A stretch of DNA of 64,000 bases from CAYOSF01 sp964406605 (GCA_964406605.1 CAYOSF010000012.1:1-64000), one strand, 5' to 3'. Shown: positions 1 through 9,378, numbered from the stretch's first letter. Translations and numbers: made by a program. The notes: generated by a model from the letters alone, not told the origin.

Positions 1-2741
1 ACCCCGACGACGTGATCCTCGAGTACAACGAGACGAACAACTCGGTCACCATCACGACCACCATCCTGGCCCCGACGCCCACCCCGACCCCCACCAACAC
101 GGCGACTGCCACCGCGACGCCGACGGACACGCCTACGGCAACACCGACCAATACACCCACGGAGACGCCCACGGCAACACCGACGGACACGCCCACTGTG
201 ACGCCGACCCATACGCCGACGAACACGCCCACGGACACGCCGACAGCCACCGATACCGCCACACCCACCGACACGCCCACGGACACGCCGACACCGACCG
301 ACACCGCGACGCCCACCGACACACCAACGCCCACGGCCACGGCGCTCCTTCCAGAGCTCACCGTCAGCAAGACCGACTCCGTCGACCCCGCCGCCAGTGG
401 CGTGCCCTTCACCTACACCATCACCGTCAGCAACGTCGGCTCCGCCGGCACCCACTTCGTCCGCCTCGTCGATACGCCGCCCGCCAATTTCACCTACATC
501 GGCTTCTCCACTACCCGAGGGATTTGCGTTATCGTCGGCCCCGCCACCGGTGGTACCCTCGACTGCGACCTCGGCTCCTTCGGCATTGGGTCCGCCGCCT
601 TCGCCACCATCACCGTCGATGGCTACGTGACCACCGCCGTCGACACCTCCGTCAGCAACACCGCCATCGTCGACCCGGACAACATCATCCTCGAGTACAA
701 CGAGACGGACAACTCGGTCACCATCACCACCACCGTGTTGGCCCCGACGCCCACCCCGACCCCCACCGACACGGCCACGCCCAGCGCCACGCCGACGGAC
801 ACGCCCACGCACACGCCCACGCCAACGCCGACGGACACGCCCACGCCAACGCCAACGAACACACCCACGCCAACCGCGACGCCCACCGACACACCAACGG
901 CAACGAGCACCGCGACGCCGACCGACACGCCTACGCCCACGCCCACGCTGACGCTGCCCGACCTCGTCGTGAGCAAGACCGATTCACCCGATCCCGTGCC
1001 TGCGGGGCGCACACTAACGTACACCCTGCGCGTCCGGAACATCGGCAGCTCTTCAGCCAGCTCGGTGCGGGTCATCGACGAACCACCCGCCAACTTCACG
1101 TACCTCGGTTTCGGCACGACCCGGGGCATCTGCTCGCTTCGCTACGGTATTACCGGCGGCACCCTCGACTGTGACCTCGGCCCCTTCGGTACGGGGCCAA
1201 GCGCCGTCGGGACTATCACCATTACAGGATTCATTGCGGCCGCCGCCGACACGACTGTCGAAAACACCGCCACTGTCGATCCCGACGGCGTGGTTCTTGA
1301 GTCCAATGAATCGAACAACTCCGTGACCATCAGTACCTTGGTGCTGGGCCCCACACCGACCTCATCTCCAACCATTACCGCAACGCCTACGAGTACACGC
1401 ACACCAACTGTGACCTTCACGCCCAGCACGACACCGACCAGCACAGCGACTCCGCTGGTGACCGACACGCCGACCATAACCAGCACGCCCACTATCACCC
1501 TGACGCCGACCAGCACCAACACCCCGGCACCCACGTCGACCGCAACGGCCACGCCCACAAACACGGCTACGGCCACGCCGACACCGCTCATCGCGGACCT
1601 GACAGTGACCACAACAGGTTTCCCGAACCCGGTCGTCGGGCAGCAGCCTATGACCTACTCCGTCGAAGTGCGCAATGTGGGCGGACAAGCCGCCAGCCCC
1701 GTGCGCATCATTGACACGCCTCCGGCGGACTTCACCTACTCGCATTTCGAGACCACAAGCGGAGTTTGCACCATCATCGGCTCACTGACCGGCGGGGAAC
1801 TCGATTGCGACCTAGGTGCCCTGCCGTCAGGCGCCAGCGCGACAGTCACGATCACCGGCTCCGTGCCAGAGGAAGGCCCTGCCACGAACATGGTCGTCGT
1901 GGACCCGTATGGACAGGTGGCCGAGTTCGACGAGACGAACAACAGCGCCCAGTCAACCATCGTCGTCACGCCGCCGTACACGCCGACGCCCACGGACACG
2001 GCAACGCCCACAGTCACGCCGACTCGCACGCCGATACCGCCTCCGGGCGACTTGGCTGTGACCAAGGCGGACAGCGTCGACCCGGTGCCGAGCGGCCGCC
2101 CTGTCAACTACACCATCGTGGTGACCAACATCGGGTTCAGCGAGGTCGGCGAGGAGGTGGACGTCAACGGTCGTCCCATTGGTGTGGACGTGATCGACGT
2201 GCTGCCCGACGAGTTTCTGATCACAGGCTTCTCGGTGGACTTCGACGGCTCCTGCGTTCTGACGGGCGGCGGCGAACTCAAGTGCCACTTCGGTATCTTC
2301 GCGGCCGGGGACGCCGCCACTATCACCGTCACCGGCAGGCTCTATACCTCCACCACTATATCGGTACGAAATACGGTGCTCGTTGACCTGCCGATTAGCA
2401 AGACTGCTGAGGCCATCGAGGTCACCAACAACATAGCCAACGAAGACACCCTGGTGATCGAGTCCACGCCGACGGCGACGCCCACACCGACGAACACACC
2501 CACCATCACGCCCACTCCGACCATCACACCGACGCCAACCGTCACGCTCACGCCAACGCCGATGCCCTGGCCGTGCGCTGACTTCAACGAGGACGGCAAG
2601 GTACTGGTGCAGGACCTCCTCTACACCGTCAGCGTGTACTTTAGCGCCGATCCCCTTGCCGATCTTGACGGCAGCGGTCTGGTCACCGTCACGGATATCC
2701 TCATCGTGGTGGAACAGTACGGTATCCACTGCCCGGCCTGA
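1..2741 (+). CDS. Large secreted DUF11-repeat protein with Thr-Pro linkers and dockerin-like C-terminus (5' truncated)
   Basis: The reading frame is open from base 3, so the gene begins before the window; the GTG at 12 lies inside a repeat and is not the true start. The visible 912 or so codons hold four complete repeats of about 125 residues (each opening like LTVSKTDS and containing DTPPANFTY and GGTLDCDLG), plus the tail of a fifth at the left edge. Each repeat ends in an EYNET/NNSVTI segment followed by a long Thr-Pro linker. This is the DUF11/CARDB-like Ig-fold pattern of cell-surface proteins. The last 50 residues carry two Asp-rich loops (ADFNEDGKV and ADLDGSGLV) resembling the calcium-binding repeats of type I dockerins. 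A structural or adhesive surface role is inferred; no catalytic domain is visible. Confidence 0.85.
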   Translation, partial: PDDVILEYNETNNSVTITTTILAPTPTPTPTNTATATATPTDTPTATPTNTPTETPTATPTDTPTVTPTHTPTNTPTDTPTATDTATPTDTPTDTPTPTDTATPTDTPTPTATALLPELTVSKTDSVDPAASGVPFTYTITVSNVGSAGTHFVRLVDTPPANFTYIGFSTTRGICVIVGPATGGTLDCDLGSFGIGSAAFATITVDGYVTTAVDTSVSNTAIVDPDNIILEYNETDNSVTITTTVLAPTPTPTPTDTATPSATPTDTPTHTPTPTPTDTPTPTPTNTPTPTATPTDTPTATSTATPTDTPTPTPTLTLPDLVVSKTDSPDPVPAGRTLTYTLRVRNIGSSSASSVRVIDEPPANFTYLGFGTTRGICSLRYGITGGTLDCDLGPFGTGPSAVGTITITGFIAAAADTTVENTATVDPDGVVLESNESNNSVTISTLVLGPTPTSSPTITATPTSTRTPTVTFTPSTTPTSTATPLVTDTPTITSTPTITLTPTSTNTPAPTSTATATPTNTATATPTPLIADLTVTTTGFPNPVVGQQPMTYSVEVRNVGGQAASPVRIIDTPPADFTYSHFETTSGVCTIIGSLTGGELDCDLGALPSGASATVTITGSVPEEGPATNMVVVDPYGQVAEFDETNNSAQSTIVVTPPYTPTPTDTATPTVTPTRTPIPPPGDLAVTKADSVDPVPSGRPVNYTIVVTNIGFSEVGEEVDVNGRPIGVDVIDVLPDEFLITGFSVDFDGSCVLTGGGELKCHFGIFAAGDAATITVTGRLYTSTTISVRNTVLVDLPISKTAEAIEVTNNIANEDTLVIESTPTATPTPTNTPTITPTPTITPTPTVTLTPTPMPWPCADFNEDGKVLVQDLLYTVSVYFSADPLADLDGSGLVTVTDILIVVEQYGIHCPA

Positions 2742-2749
2742 GGCCGGGC
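2731..2749. terminator. Short GC hairpin overlapping the stop codon of the DUF11 gene
   Basis: An 8-bp perfect arm pair (GCCCGGCC and GGCCGGGC) brackets the TGA stop codon. No T-tract follows, so it may be a weak or factor-assisted terminator. From 2750 to 2885, between two convergent genes, I see nothing else. Confidence 0.35.
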
Positions 2750-2885
2750 TCCCAAACGTACTGACGCGGCCCGGCCGGACGCCGCTCGCTGCCTCTTCGC
2801 GGCTGGCCGATGCACCGGGACGTGGGTCGCCTAGACTGCCCGCCTGATTCCGCCCGCGGATCGAACCGGCGCGAAGAGTGAAGGC

Positions 2886-3230
2886 TCAGGAATCGAACGA
2901 GATCTGATCGCCTGGACTAGTAGCAGTGTTGGCGATCGTGCCGCTGGCGAGCTCGATAGTGGAGCAGCGGCCCCGAAGCACTCCGCTCACTCGGAACGGC
3001 TTGAGGTTCGAGACTGCCTTGACCACCCGGCCGGTCCGGTCGACAAACAGGACATCGATGGGAAAGCGCATGAAGGCCGTGTGGACGGAGCTGCAGGGGT
3101 CGAGTATCAGTGCCTGGCCCGGCGGGAGAGATGAATGTCCCAGCAGCCCAACCAGACGCTGCACGAAGCCACGAGCGGGCTGCGCGTTACTTGCCAACAG
3201 CGTGCCTTGGGTGACGTTGCGGATGCGCAC
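2886..3230 (-). CDS. DUF192 family protein
   Basis: 114 residues, GTG start. It matches the DUF192 family (about 110-150 residues): RGFVQRLVGLLG near the N-terminus, then LILDPCSSVHTAFMRFPIDVLFVD in two parts (positions about 40-62) and a SNLKPFR segment. The function of the family is poorly known. It is the last gene of the Tad cluster, starting 9 nt after the tadC stop, so it is probably co-transcribed. Many family members have a signal peptide; none is visible here, suggesting a cytoplasmic form. Confidence 0.8.
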   Translation of the reverse strand: MRIRNVTQGTLLASNAQPARGFVQRLVGLLGHSSLPPGQALILDPCSSVHTAFMRFPIDVLFVDRTGRVVKAVSNLKPFRVSGVLRGRCSTIELASGTIANTATSPGDQISFDS

Positions 3231-3239
3231 CGCGCGCGC

Positions 3240-4145
3240 CTACTTGCCGGGAAAGTCCCTCATGAGTGTGATCACGGCCGGCCCCAGGATCACGATGAAG
3301 AGCGTGGGGAAGATGCACAGTACCAGCGGGAAGATCATCTTTACCGGTGCCTTGTAGGCCTGCGCCTCTGCGCGTTGCCGACGCCGCACCCGCAACTGTT
3401 CCGATTGCACGCGAAGAACGGCACCCACACTGGAGCCCATCTGCTCCGCCTGGATCACCGCGTTCACAAAGGCAAGCAGATCGGGGACGCCGGTGCGCTC
3501 CCCCAATTCACGGAGGGCGTCCCGTCGCATCTTGCCCAGCGCGACCTCTCGCAGCATCCGAGAAAGCTCATCGGCGAACGGACCCTCGACCTTCTCGGCC
3601 ACCCTCGCGAGTGCCGCGTCGAGCCCCAAGCCGGCCTCGACGCAGGTGGTGATCAGATCGAACGCGTCCGGCAGGCTCTTGATGATCTGCGTCTGGCGCT
3701 GGGTGACGCGCGAATTGAGCCACATCTGGGGCAACAGAATGCCGGCTGCGCCGAAGCAGCCGAGCAGGAGCAGCGCCATCGGACCGAACGCCATGCCGGC
3801 CGACGTGATGAGCATGAGTGGTAGAAACAGGAACGTGACAGCGCACACGAGTCGCAGCGTGAGGAACGCGTTCACCGTCATCGGTTCGCCCGCCACCAGA
3901 AGGCGCTTCTCCGTTCCCTGCAACATGTTCGCAGGCATGATCCGCTTCATCGCCCGCACCGGGGCGTCCATCGCGGGCAGCACGAGCCGCTGGGACAGCG
4001 AAAGCCGCTCCTCCGCCGCCGGCTGCGTCTGCGGACGCCCGCGCAGGGCCTCAAGTCGGGAGCGTACCGTGGTCTCCGTGCCTCCCAGCGCCAGGACGAA
4101 CACGAAGACGGTGGCGAAGATCACGGCGGCGGCGAGCAATAGCAT
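3240..4145 (-). CDS. tadC: Tad pilus inner-membrane platform protein TadC (T2SS F domain)
   Basis: 301 residues with an N-terminal membrane segment, a pair of segments at about 95-140 and a C-terminal one (IFPLVLCIFPTLFIVILG). Between them lies a T2SSF domain (SLPDAFDLITTCVEAGLGLD, followed by a conserved helical block). TadB and TadC form the inner-membrane platform on which the TadA ATPase drives Flp pilus assembly. The gene follows tadB by 5 nt. Length and topology are normal for the family. Confidence 0.9.
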   Translation of the reverse strand: MLLLAAAVIFATVFVFVLALGGTETTVRSRLEALRGRPQTQPAAEERLSLSQRLVLPAMDAPVRAMKRIMPANMLQGTEKRLLVAGEPMTVNAFLTLRLVCAVTFLFLPLMLITSAGMAFGPMALLLLGCFGAAGILLPQMWLNSRVTQRQTQIIKSLPDAFDLITTCVEAGLGLDAALARVAEKVEGPFADELSRMLREVALGKMRRDALRELGERTGVPDLLAFVNAVIQAEQMGSSVGAVLRVQSEQLRVRRRQRAEAQAYKAPVKMIFPLVLCIFPTLFIVILGPAVITLMRDFPGK

Positions 4146-4150
4146 GTTCG

Positions 4151-5128
4151 CTACACCTCGATGTCCAGAATCCGCCCGATGACGAGAACGCCCACGACCT
4201 GCAGAACGACCGCCGCACCCAGCATCACCCGCCCAATGGTCTCCGTGAAGAGCGCCGTCATGTAGTCAGGGCTGACCAGGAGAAACATGCCGCCAACGCC
4301 GACAGGCAGGAGAGCGATGACGATGCCCGTTAGGCGTTGCTGCGCCGTGAGCGTGTTGATCTCCCCGCGGATGCGTACTCGTTCCCGCATGGTGTCGGTG
4401 ACAGTGTCCAGAATCTCAGACAGGTTACCGCCCGCGGAGCGCTGTACCAGGATGGCCGTCACCACGAGGTCGAGGTCGTAATTGGCGCCCCGCTCGCTCA
4501 GGTTCAGGAACGCCTCCTCCACGCTAGACCCCACGTTCGTCTCATGGACGGTCTGCGCGAGCTCCGTGGACAGCGGGTGCTCCGTCTGCTCGGCCGCCGT
4601 GCTCAGGCTTTGGAGGAGCCCGAATCCGGCCTTCAATGAGTTGGCAATGATAGTAAGTGCGTCGGGGAGCTGCGCCTCCAGCTTCTTGTCCCGCTCCTTC
4701 CGACGTCTGCTGAGCCACATGCGTGGGGCCATGAAGCCCCCCGCCCCTGCGATCACACCTCCCAGCAGACCCACTGTGCCGCCGATGAAGAGGTACGGAA
4801 CCGCCAAGAAGAGCCCGGCAAGAGCGACGCTGATGGCAAGGAAGTCGAGCGGCTCCAGGTGGCTGTCGGCCAGACGTAGGTCCCGCTTGATCCGACGGAG
4901 CCAGGCACCCGAGATGAGCGTCTGGTACACGCCGAGACCCGGGCGGCTCTGACGAAGAGGATCGACTGCGCTGGAACCCTCCACTACCGAGGCGCCGCTC
5001 AGCACCCCCTCTAGTCGACCCCGGATCATCGAGTTCGCGGCAGCGCGGGGATCGAAGGCCAGCGCGAATATCAGGACGGCCGCCAGGATCGATAGAGCAG
5101 CGCCCAGCGCCAGCGTATCCACTACCAC
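4151..5128 (-). CDS. tadB: Tad pilus inner-membrane platform protein TadB (T2SS F domain)
   Basis: 325 residues: an N-terminal membrane segment, a central hydrophobic pair at about 95-140, a T2SSF domain (QLPDALTIIANSLKAGFGLL) and two C-terminal membrane segments. It is the partner of TadC in the assembly platform. The start overlaps the 3' end of the ATPase gene by 7 nt, which indicates translational coupling. Confidence 0.9.
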   Translation of the reverse strand: MVVDTLALGAALSILAAVLIFALAFDPRAAANSMIRGRLEGVLSGASVVEGSSAVDPLRQSRPGLGVYQTLISGAWLRRIKRDLRLADSHLEPLDFLAISVALAGLFLAVPYLFIGGTVGLLGGVIAGAGGFMAPRMWLSRRRKERDKKLEAQLPDALTIIANSLKAGFGLLQSLSTAAEQTEHPLSTELAQTVHETNVGSSVEEAFLNLSERGANYDLDLVVTAILVQRSAGGNLSEILDTVTDTMRERVRIRGEINTLTAQQRLTGIVIALLPVGVGGMFLLVSPDYMTALFTETIGRVMLGAAVVLQVVGVLVIGRILDIEV

Positions 5129-6471
5129 GCCCCCACCTGTGCGAACAGGTCCGGGGGAAGGTGGATGCCGCCGATCTCGAACTTCTCTGCGAACCTGGGC
5201 CGAAGCCCCGTGCCCCGGAATTCCCCTACGACTCTGCCGTCACTGTCGACGCCCCGTTGCTCGAAGCGGAACAGATCCTGCATCGTAACCACGTCTCCTT
5301 CCATCCCAGTGATCTCGGAGACGTGGGTGACCCGCCGGCTTCCGTCCGCCAGGCGGGCGATTTGCAGGATCACATGAATGGCGGATGAGATCTGCTCTCG
5401 TATGGCCCGCATCGGCAGGTCCAGTCCTGCCATCAAGATCATGTTCTCGACTCGGGCCAGGCCGTCGCGAGGCGAGTTCGCGTGTACCGTGCTCAGCGAG
5501 CCCTCGTGGCCAGTGTTCATGGCCTGCATCATGTCGAAGGCTTCCGGGCCACGAACCTCACCGACGATGATGCGGTCCGGCCTCATGCGCAGCGAGTTGC
5601 GCACTAGATCCCGCTGTGTGACCTCACCCTTCCCCTCCAGGCTGGCCGGGCGCGCCTCCAGGCTCACCACGTGGCCCTGCTGCAGTCTGAGTTCGGTCGG
5701 ATCTTCAATGGTGACAATGCGCTCCGTGTCCGGAATGAATGAGGAAAGGGCATTGAGCAACGTCGTCTTGCCGGTGCCTGTACCGCCGGAGACCAGGATG
5801 TTAAGGCGCACCTGGACGCAGGCACGGAAGAACTCTGCCAGATCCCTCGTTAGCGTGCCCGTCTCGATGAGGTCCTCGATCGTCATCTTGTCCGCCCGGA
5901 ACTTCCTAATGGTTATCGTCGGACTCTTGGGAGCGACCGGCGGAATAATGACGTTGACTCGGGAACCGTCGGGCAGCCGCGCATCGACCATCGGCGACGA
6001 CTCGTCCACGCGCCGCCCGAGCGGCGCGACGATGCGCTCGATGATGCGCATGATGTGCGCGTCGTCACGGAAGCGCACGGAACTCAGATAGAGCCGCCCT
6101 TCCTTCTCGTAGAAAACTTGGTCGTCGCCGTTCACCATGACTTCGGACACTGCGGGGTCGACGATGAGAGGCTCGATCGGTCCGAGGCCGAGCACCTCAT
6201 CCGCCACCGCATCCACCAGTTCATCGCGGACCGCGCCAACGATGCCGGGCATCTCCTGGGCGATCAGAGACCGGGCGGCGGCCACCACGGCCTCCCGAGC
6301 CCGTTCGGCCTCAAGACCCTGCAGCTTCGAAGGATCCAGTTCCTCGATCAGTCGCTGATGCAGCGTGAACTTCAGTTCGTTGACAGCGTCGGCGCTCTGG
6401 CCACGCCGCTGAGACGGCTGGTCGGGCGCTTCCGTGCTGCCTGTCCGTCGTTGCCACGAAAACTGGCTCAT
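5122..6471 (-). CDS. tadA: Tad/Flp pilus assembly ATPase (CpaF/TadA)
   Basis: 449 residues of the secretion-ATPase superfamily. Visible motifs are Walker A (SGGTGTGKTT), the Asp/His boxes (TIEDPTELRLQ, RMRPDRIIVGEVRGPEA) and the late GHEGSLSTVHANSPRD box. The N-terminal 60 residues are a variable Gln/Arg-rich lead. It hydrolyses ATP at the cytoplasmic face to extend the Flp pilus. It sits between cpaE and tadB in the usual order. CpaF/TadA are two names for the same family. Confidence 0.93.
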   Translation of the reverse strand: MSQFSWQRRTGSTEAPDQPSQRRGQSADAVNELKFTLHQRLIEELDPSKLQGLEAERAREAVVAAARSLIAQEMPGIVGAVRDELVDAVADEVLGLGPIEPLIVDPAVSEVMVNGDDQVFYEKEGRLYLSSVRFRDDAHIMRIIERIVAPLGRRVDESSPMVDARLPDGSRVNVIIPPVAPKSPTITIRKFRADKMTIEDLIETGTLTRDLAEFFRACVQVRLNILVSGGTGTGKTTLLNALSSFIPDTERIVTIEDPTELRLQQGHVVSLEARPASLEGKGEVTQRDLVRNSLRMRPDRIIVGEVRGPEAFDMMQAMNTGHEGSLSTVHANSPRDGLARVENMILMAGLDLPMRAIREQISSAIHVILQIARLADGSRRVTHVSEITGMEGDVVTMQDLFRFEQRGVDSDGRVVGEFRGTGLRPRFAEKFEIGGIHLPPDLFAQVGAW

Positions 6472-6515
6472 GGGAGACCTGCCCCTCTGTTCTCTACCGT
6501 GTTGGATCGCCTGAA

Positions 6516-7709
6516 CTAGACCGCGCGCCCGAGGAAGCGTTCAAGGAAACCTTTCCTTTCTCTGGGCATGCCGGAGAGCGCATAGGCGATGTTCGTGATG
6601 GCGCGCGATACGCGCGCGTAAGGCTTGGCCATCACGATGGGGATGCCCAACTGGTTTGAGCTGGACACGTTGTAGTCGTGCGGGATGCGCCAGGTCACGC
6701 TGTACTCCAGCACCCGCTCCACGTCTTCATCGCGCAGACTGTTCGCGGATGTCGAGTGGTTGATGAGAAGCTTCACCTTGTCCTCTGAAACGTCCGCGGC
6801 GCGCAGCATCTCCAGGGCCAGCGCCGTATCCTTGATGCTGGCGATATCCATACTGGTCACCAGCAGAATGATGTCTCCAAGTTCCAGGGTCGTGGCGATG
6901 ATCTCGTTGAAGGTGCCGGGCGTGTCGATGACCACGTAGTCGTGGCCTTGCGCCAGCAGATCTACGATCCTCTCGATGTGCTGAGGTGTCAAGTTTCGCC
7001 ACTCCGTCGGGTGAAGAGGCGCCGGCAGAATGGAGACGCCGGTGTGGTGGCGAGCAAGGCTCTCCTTGACTGACTCCCTGTCCATCTGGTCGATCTGCCG
7101 TCCCAGGTCCGCGATGCTGTGCTCCACGGCGATGTCCATCATGATCGCCACGTCGCCAAACCGGGTGTCCATGTCGACCAGCGCGACGTTGGACTGCGTG
7201 GTGTGGACCAGGGCGGTGGACAGGTTGGTGGCGATGGTCGTCTTGCCGATGCCGCCCTTGGCACCGAAGATGGTGATTACGGTACCCCGCGCGACCGCCA
7301 CGTTCTGGTCGCCCTCCTGATGCAGTCGCCTCCGTTCCTCCTGCTCCAGGATGCCGTAGACGGCACGGGTCACGTCCTCCGGCTTGAGCGGCTTGATCAG
7401 AAAGTCCCGAGCGCCCGCCACCATCGCGCGCCGCACGGATGCCGCGTCGGCCAGCGAAGAGTACACGATGACCGCAGCACTCGGGACGGCGCCGCCCAGC
7501 ATTTCGATGGTCTGGATGGCCCGGGCCACGGGCTCCTCCATGCTCACCAGGAACACGTCGGGCGGATGTTCTTTGGCGACGGTGACCGCCTCTATCCCGT
7601 AGTCGGCTTCGCCCACGACGGTGAGCTGGCCGGCGGCAAGCATATGCCGCGTGTCAGCCCTCTCGTCCAGGTTCGGGTCGACGATGGCGACCTCAGGCTC
7701 ACGGGCCAT
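6516..7709 (-). CDS. cpaE: CpaE/TadZ-like pilus localisation protein: receiver-like domain plus ParA-type ATPase
   Basis: 397 residues. Residues 6-120 form a response-regulator-like fold, ending in GARDFLIKPLKPEDV. The usual phosphoacceptor Asp is replaced by Ser56 (DVFLVSMEEP), so it is probably a pseudo-receiver. From about 143 a MinD/ParA ATPase follows with a deviant Walker A (FGAKGGIGKTT), the VDMDTRFGDV segment and a VIDTPG switch. TadZ/CpaE proteins mark the pole or site of pilus assembly. The gene lies between cpaB and the ATPase gene. Confidence 0.88.
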   Translation of the reverse strand: MAREPEVAIVDPNLDERADTRHMLAAGQLTVVGEADYGIEAVTVAKEHPPDVFLVSMEEPVARAIQTIEMLGGAVPSAAVIVYSSLADAASVRRAMVAGARDFLIKPLKPEDVTRAVYGILEQEERRRLHQEGDQNVAVARGTVITIFGAKGGIGKTTIATNLSTALVHTTQSNVALVDMDTRFGDVAIMMDIAVEHSIADLGRQIDQMDRESVKESLARHHTGVSILPAPLHPTEWRNLTPQHIERIVDLLAQGHDYVVIDTPGTFNEIIATTLELGDIILLVTSMDIASIKDTALALEMLRAADVSEDKVKLLINHSTSANSLRDEDVERVLEYSVTWRIPHDYNVSSSNQLGIPIVMAKPYARVSRAITNIAYALSGMPRERKGFLERFLGRAV

Positions 7710-7739
7710 GGTCGTCAGCCTCCTCTAGGTTCGGCCGTG

Positions 7740-8585
7740 TCACGGCTGCACCTGATTCTGGTCCTTTGCCTTGATGATGCAAGCTACTGGGGGAAGACCA
7801 CTCGGCGTGGCGTCGCCGAAGGCTCGCACGGCGAGCCGGAGCTCACCACCAGCGTCAGCGCAGAACACGCGCGCCGCTTGCTCGGGCGTCAGCATCAGCG
7901 TCACGGTCACGGCCTCCGGAATCGGCTCGTCGTCGACGCTTCGCACGCGCTGGGCGTCGCTCGCCGGCGGTGATGCTGTCCCGTCATCGCCTACTAGTCC
8001 GGGCGCGGCCGGCGGGATCTCGACGATCGTCTGCTCCACCGACACGACCTCTACGTTCTCAGCGACCAACCCGGCGCCCTCGTGATCCTCAAAGACTTCC
8101 CCCGGCACCCATAGAACATCGACGTAGTCGCCGGGCAGCACAAGGCCGCCCGCACCAATCACGGCCTCCACGTGGATCGCCATGCCGCGCATACCGCCTT
8201 CCAATACGTTGCTGAGCACGTCGTTGCTCGCCGCTTCCGGCCCGCCCACGAGCTTGGAGAGCAGCACCTGCTCGTTCGCCGTGATCGGGTAGCGGGCCAC
8301 TTCCCCGACCGCACTGTCGATTTCGTCCAGGGCCGAATCGCCGACCGCGGCCGCCGGGACATATCGTACTTCCAGCATCTCGGCGGTTATCGTCGTGCCG
8401 GCAGGGATGGCTGCCTTGGCCACAACCACCGGCACATCCGCCGCGGACGTGCCTTCCCCGCCGGAATCGGACCGTGAGATTGCCGCGTACACCAGCACCG
8501 CGCTGAGCGTGGCGAGGATAAGAGCCAGAAAGAGAAACCGGCGATTCACCCGACCCGCCGCAGTGCCTGTCATCGTCTGGGCCAT
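7740..8585 (-). CDS. cpaB: Flp pilus assembly protein CpaB/RcpC (SAF domain)
   Basis: 281 residues: an N-terminal membrane anchor (FLFLALILATLSAVLVYAA), then an SAF domain (VVVAKAAIPAGTTITAEML at about 50-70, with the GEVARYPI strand) and an RcpC-type C-terminal half. Family members are envelope proteins of the Tad apparatus. A Gly/Pro-rich insertion at about 195-220 (PPAAPGLVGDDGTASPP) is probably a flexible loop. It is the first tad gene after the pilin and its hairpin. Confidence 0.87.
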   Translation of the reverse strand: MAQTMTGTAAGRVNRRFLFLALILATLSAVLVYAAISRSDSGGEGTSAADVPVVVAKAAIPAGTTITAEMLEVRYVPAAAVGDSALDEIDSAVGEVARYPITANEQVLLSKLVGGPEAASNDVLSNVLEGGMRGMAIHVEAVIGAGGLVLPGDYVDVLWVPGEVFEDHEGAGLVAENVEVVSVEQTIVEIPPAAPGLVGDDGTASPPASDAQRVRSVDDEPIPEAVTVTLMLTPEQAARVFCADAGGELRLAVRAFGDATPSGLPPVACIIKAKDQNQVQP

Positions 8586-8717
8586 TGCGATTCCCTCGCT
8601 TACCAGTGGAATGCGTATCTCGCCCCGACAGATCAGGGCGGGGACACCCGAGAGGGCGCCTATGAGATGTATCGGCTAACGCCAGCCATGCTTTACCCGT
8701 GGCCGGCGCGAATGAAG

Positions 8718-8749
8718 TAGCTGGGGCCGGTGTTCTCCGGCCCCAGCTA
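8718..8749 (-). terminator. Perfect 13-bp hairpin between flp and cpaB
   Basis: TAGCTGGGGCCGG and its exact complement are separated by a 6-nt loop, 21 nt after the pilin stop codon. No U-tract follows. Position and strength suggest a partial terminator or 3' RNA stabiliser that lets the pilin be made in excess over the downstream assembly genes (inference). Confidence 0.6.
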
Positions 8750-8770
8750 GAAGGTCCTCCTCGTGCTGAG

Positions 8771-8983
8771 CTAGCAGGATCCGTCGAGGCAGCCAGTGGC
8801 ACTGTTGAAGGCAGTGATGATGGCGCCGCGGAACAACGTGACCGCAGTCACGACCACGGCGACGGCGATGACCGCCATGATCAGGCCGTACTCCGCCAGC
8901 GTCTGCCCCTTCTCCTCCGAAACCCGGAACTCCGGCGCGTGCCAAGTCATCAGCCGCAGGAGCACTTCATCTAGAAGCCGCAT
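8771..8983 (-). CDS. flp: Flp-type pilin
   Basis: 70 residues. The prepilin site is visible: a hydrophilic leader ending EEKG (Gly26), then QTLAEYGLIMAVIAVAVVV with Glu5 and Tyr6 of the mature protein, the Flp signature. The mature pilin would be only 44 residues and ends with two Cys (CLDGSC). It is the structural subunit of the Tad pilus. The cognate prepilin peptidase (TadV/CpaA) and TadE/F pseudopilins are not in this window. Confidence 0.9.
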   Translation of the reverse strand: MRLLDEVLLRLMTWHAPEFRVSEEKGQTLAEYGLIMAVIAVAVVVTAVTLFRGAIITAFNSATGCLDGSC

Positions 8984-9378
8984 TCGTCATTCTCCTTCCG
9001 TCGCGGGCTCCGGCGCGCACGCCGGGCGGGTTCATCTGGGTACGTTCCCTAGGCATCATCGGAAGAAGCAGTCCCTCTCTGAAGGGGAAACCCTGATCTT
9101 CTGGTAAGAATTTCCCTAGGCATTACGCACTAGTTCGAGGACGGGCCGCTCGGCGCGAACGCGCTGGTCTGCACGCCGGCTGCGTCGGGAATTCCTCTAC
9201 CAGCGATGGCGCGGCCTGCCAAGAGGTGCAGCAGCAAGCTGCGCTCGCTCGCCCCCGGCGATGCGGAGCCGCGCCACCACCGCGTAGCGCCGTCTCTGCC
9301 GGGTCTCGTGGCACGGAGGCACAGACCATGTGCCTGGCGGCACGCGGTCTTCTACTCAAGACAACCTGTAGACAAGGC
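8984..9378. other. Intergenic region upstream of flp, with repeated boxes
   Basis: 395 bp without a convincing gene. A 12-bp direct repeat TTCCCTAGGCAT lies at 9045-9056 and 9112-9123, and a near-palindrome GGGGAAACCCT at 9084-9094 sits between the copies. On the minus strand these are upstream of flp and could be operator sites. The part from 9130 to 9378 shows only low-quality frames and nothing recognisable. Confidence 0.5.

Noticed and set aside
60..960. Dense short repeats at first resembling a CRISPR or satellite array
   Set aside because: They encode Thr-Pro linkers in frame with the DUF11 domains; there are no constant repeats with unique spacers.
9123..9359. 78-codon minus-strand frame between flp and the sigma gene
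   Set aside because: Arg/Ala/Pro/Cys-rich, no domain, no ribosome site, and it overlaps the repeated boxes; best seen as non-coding.
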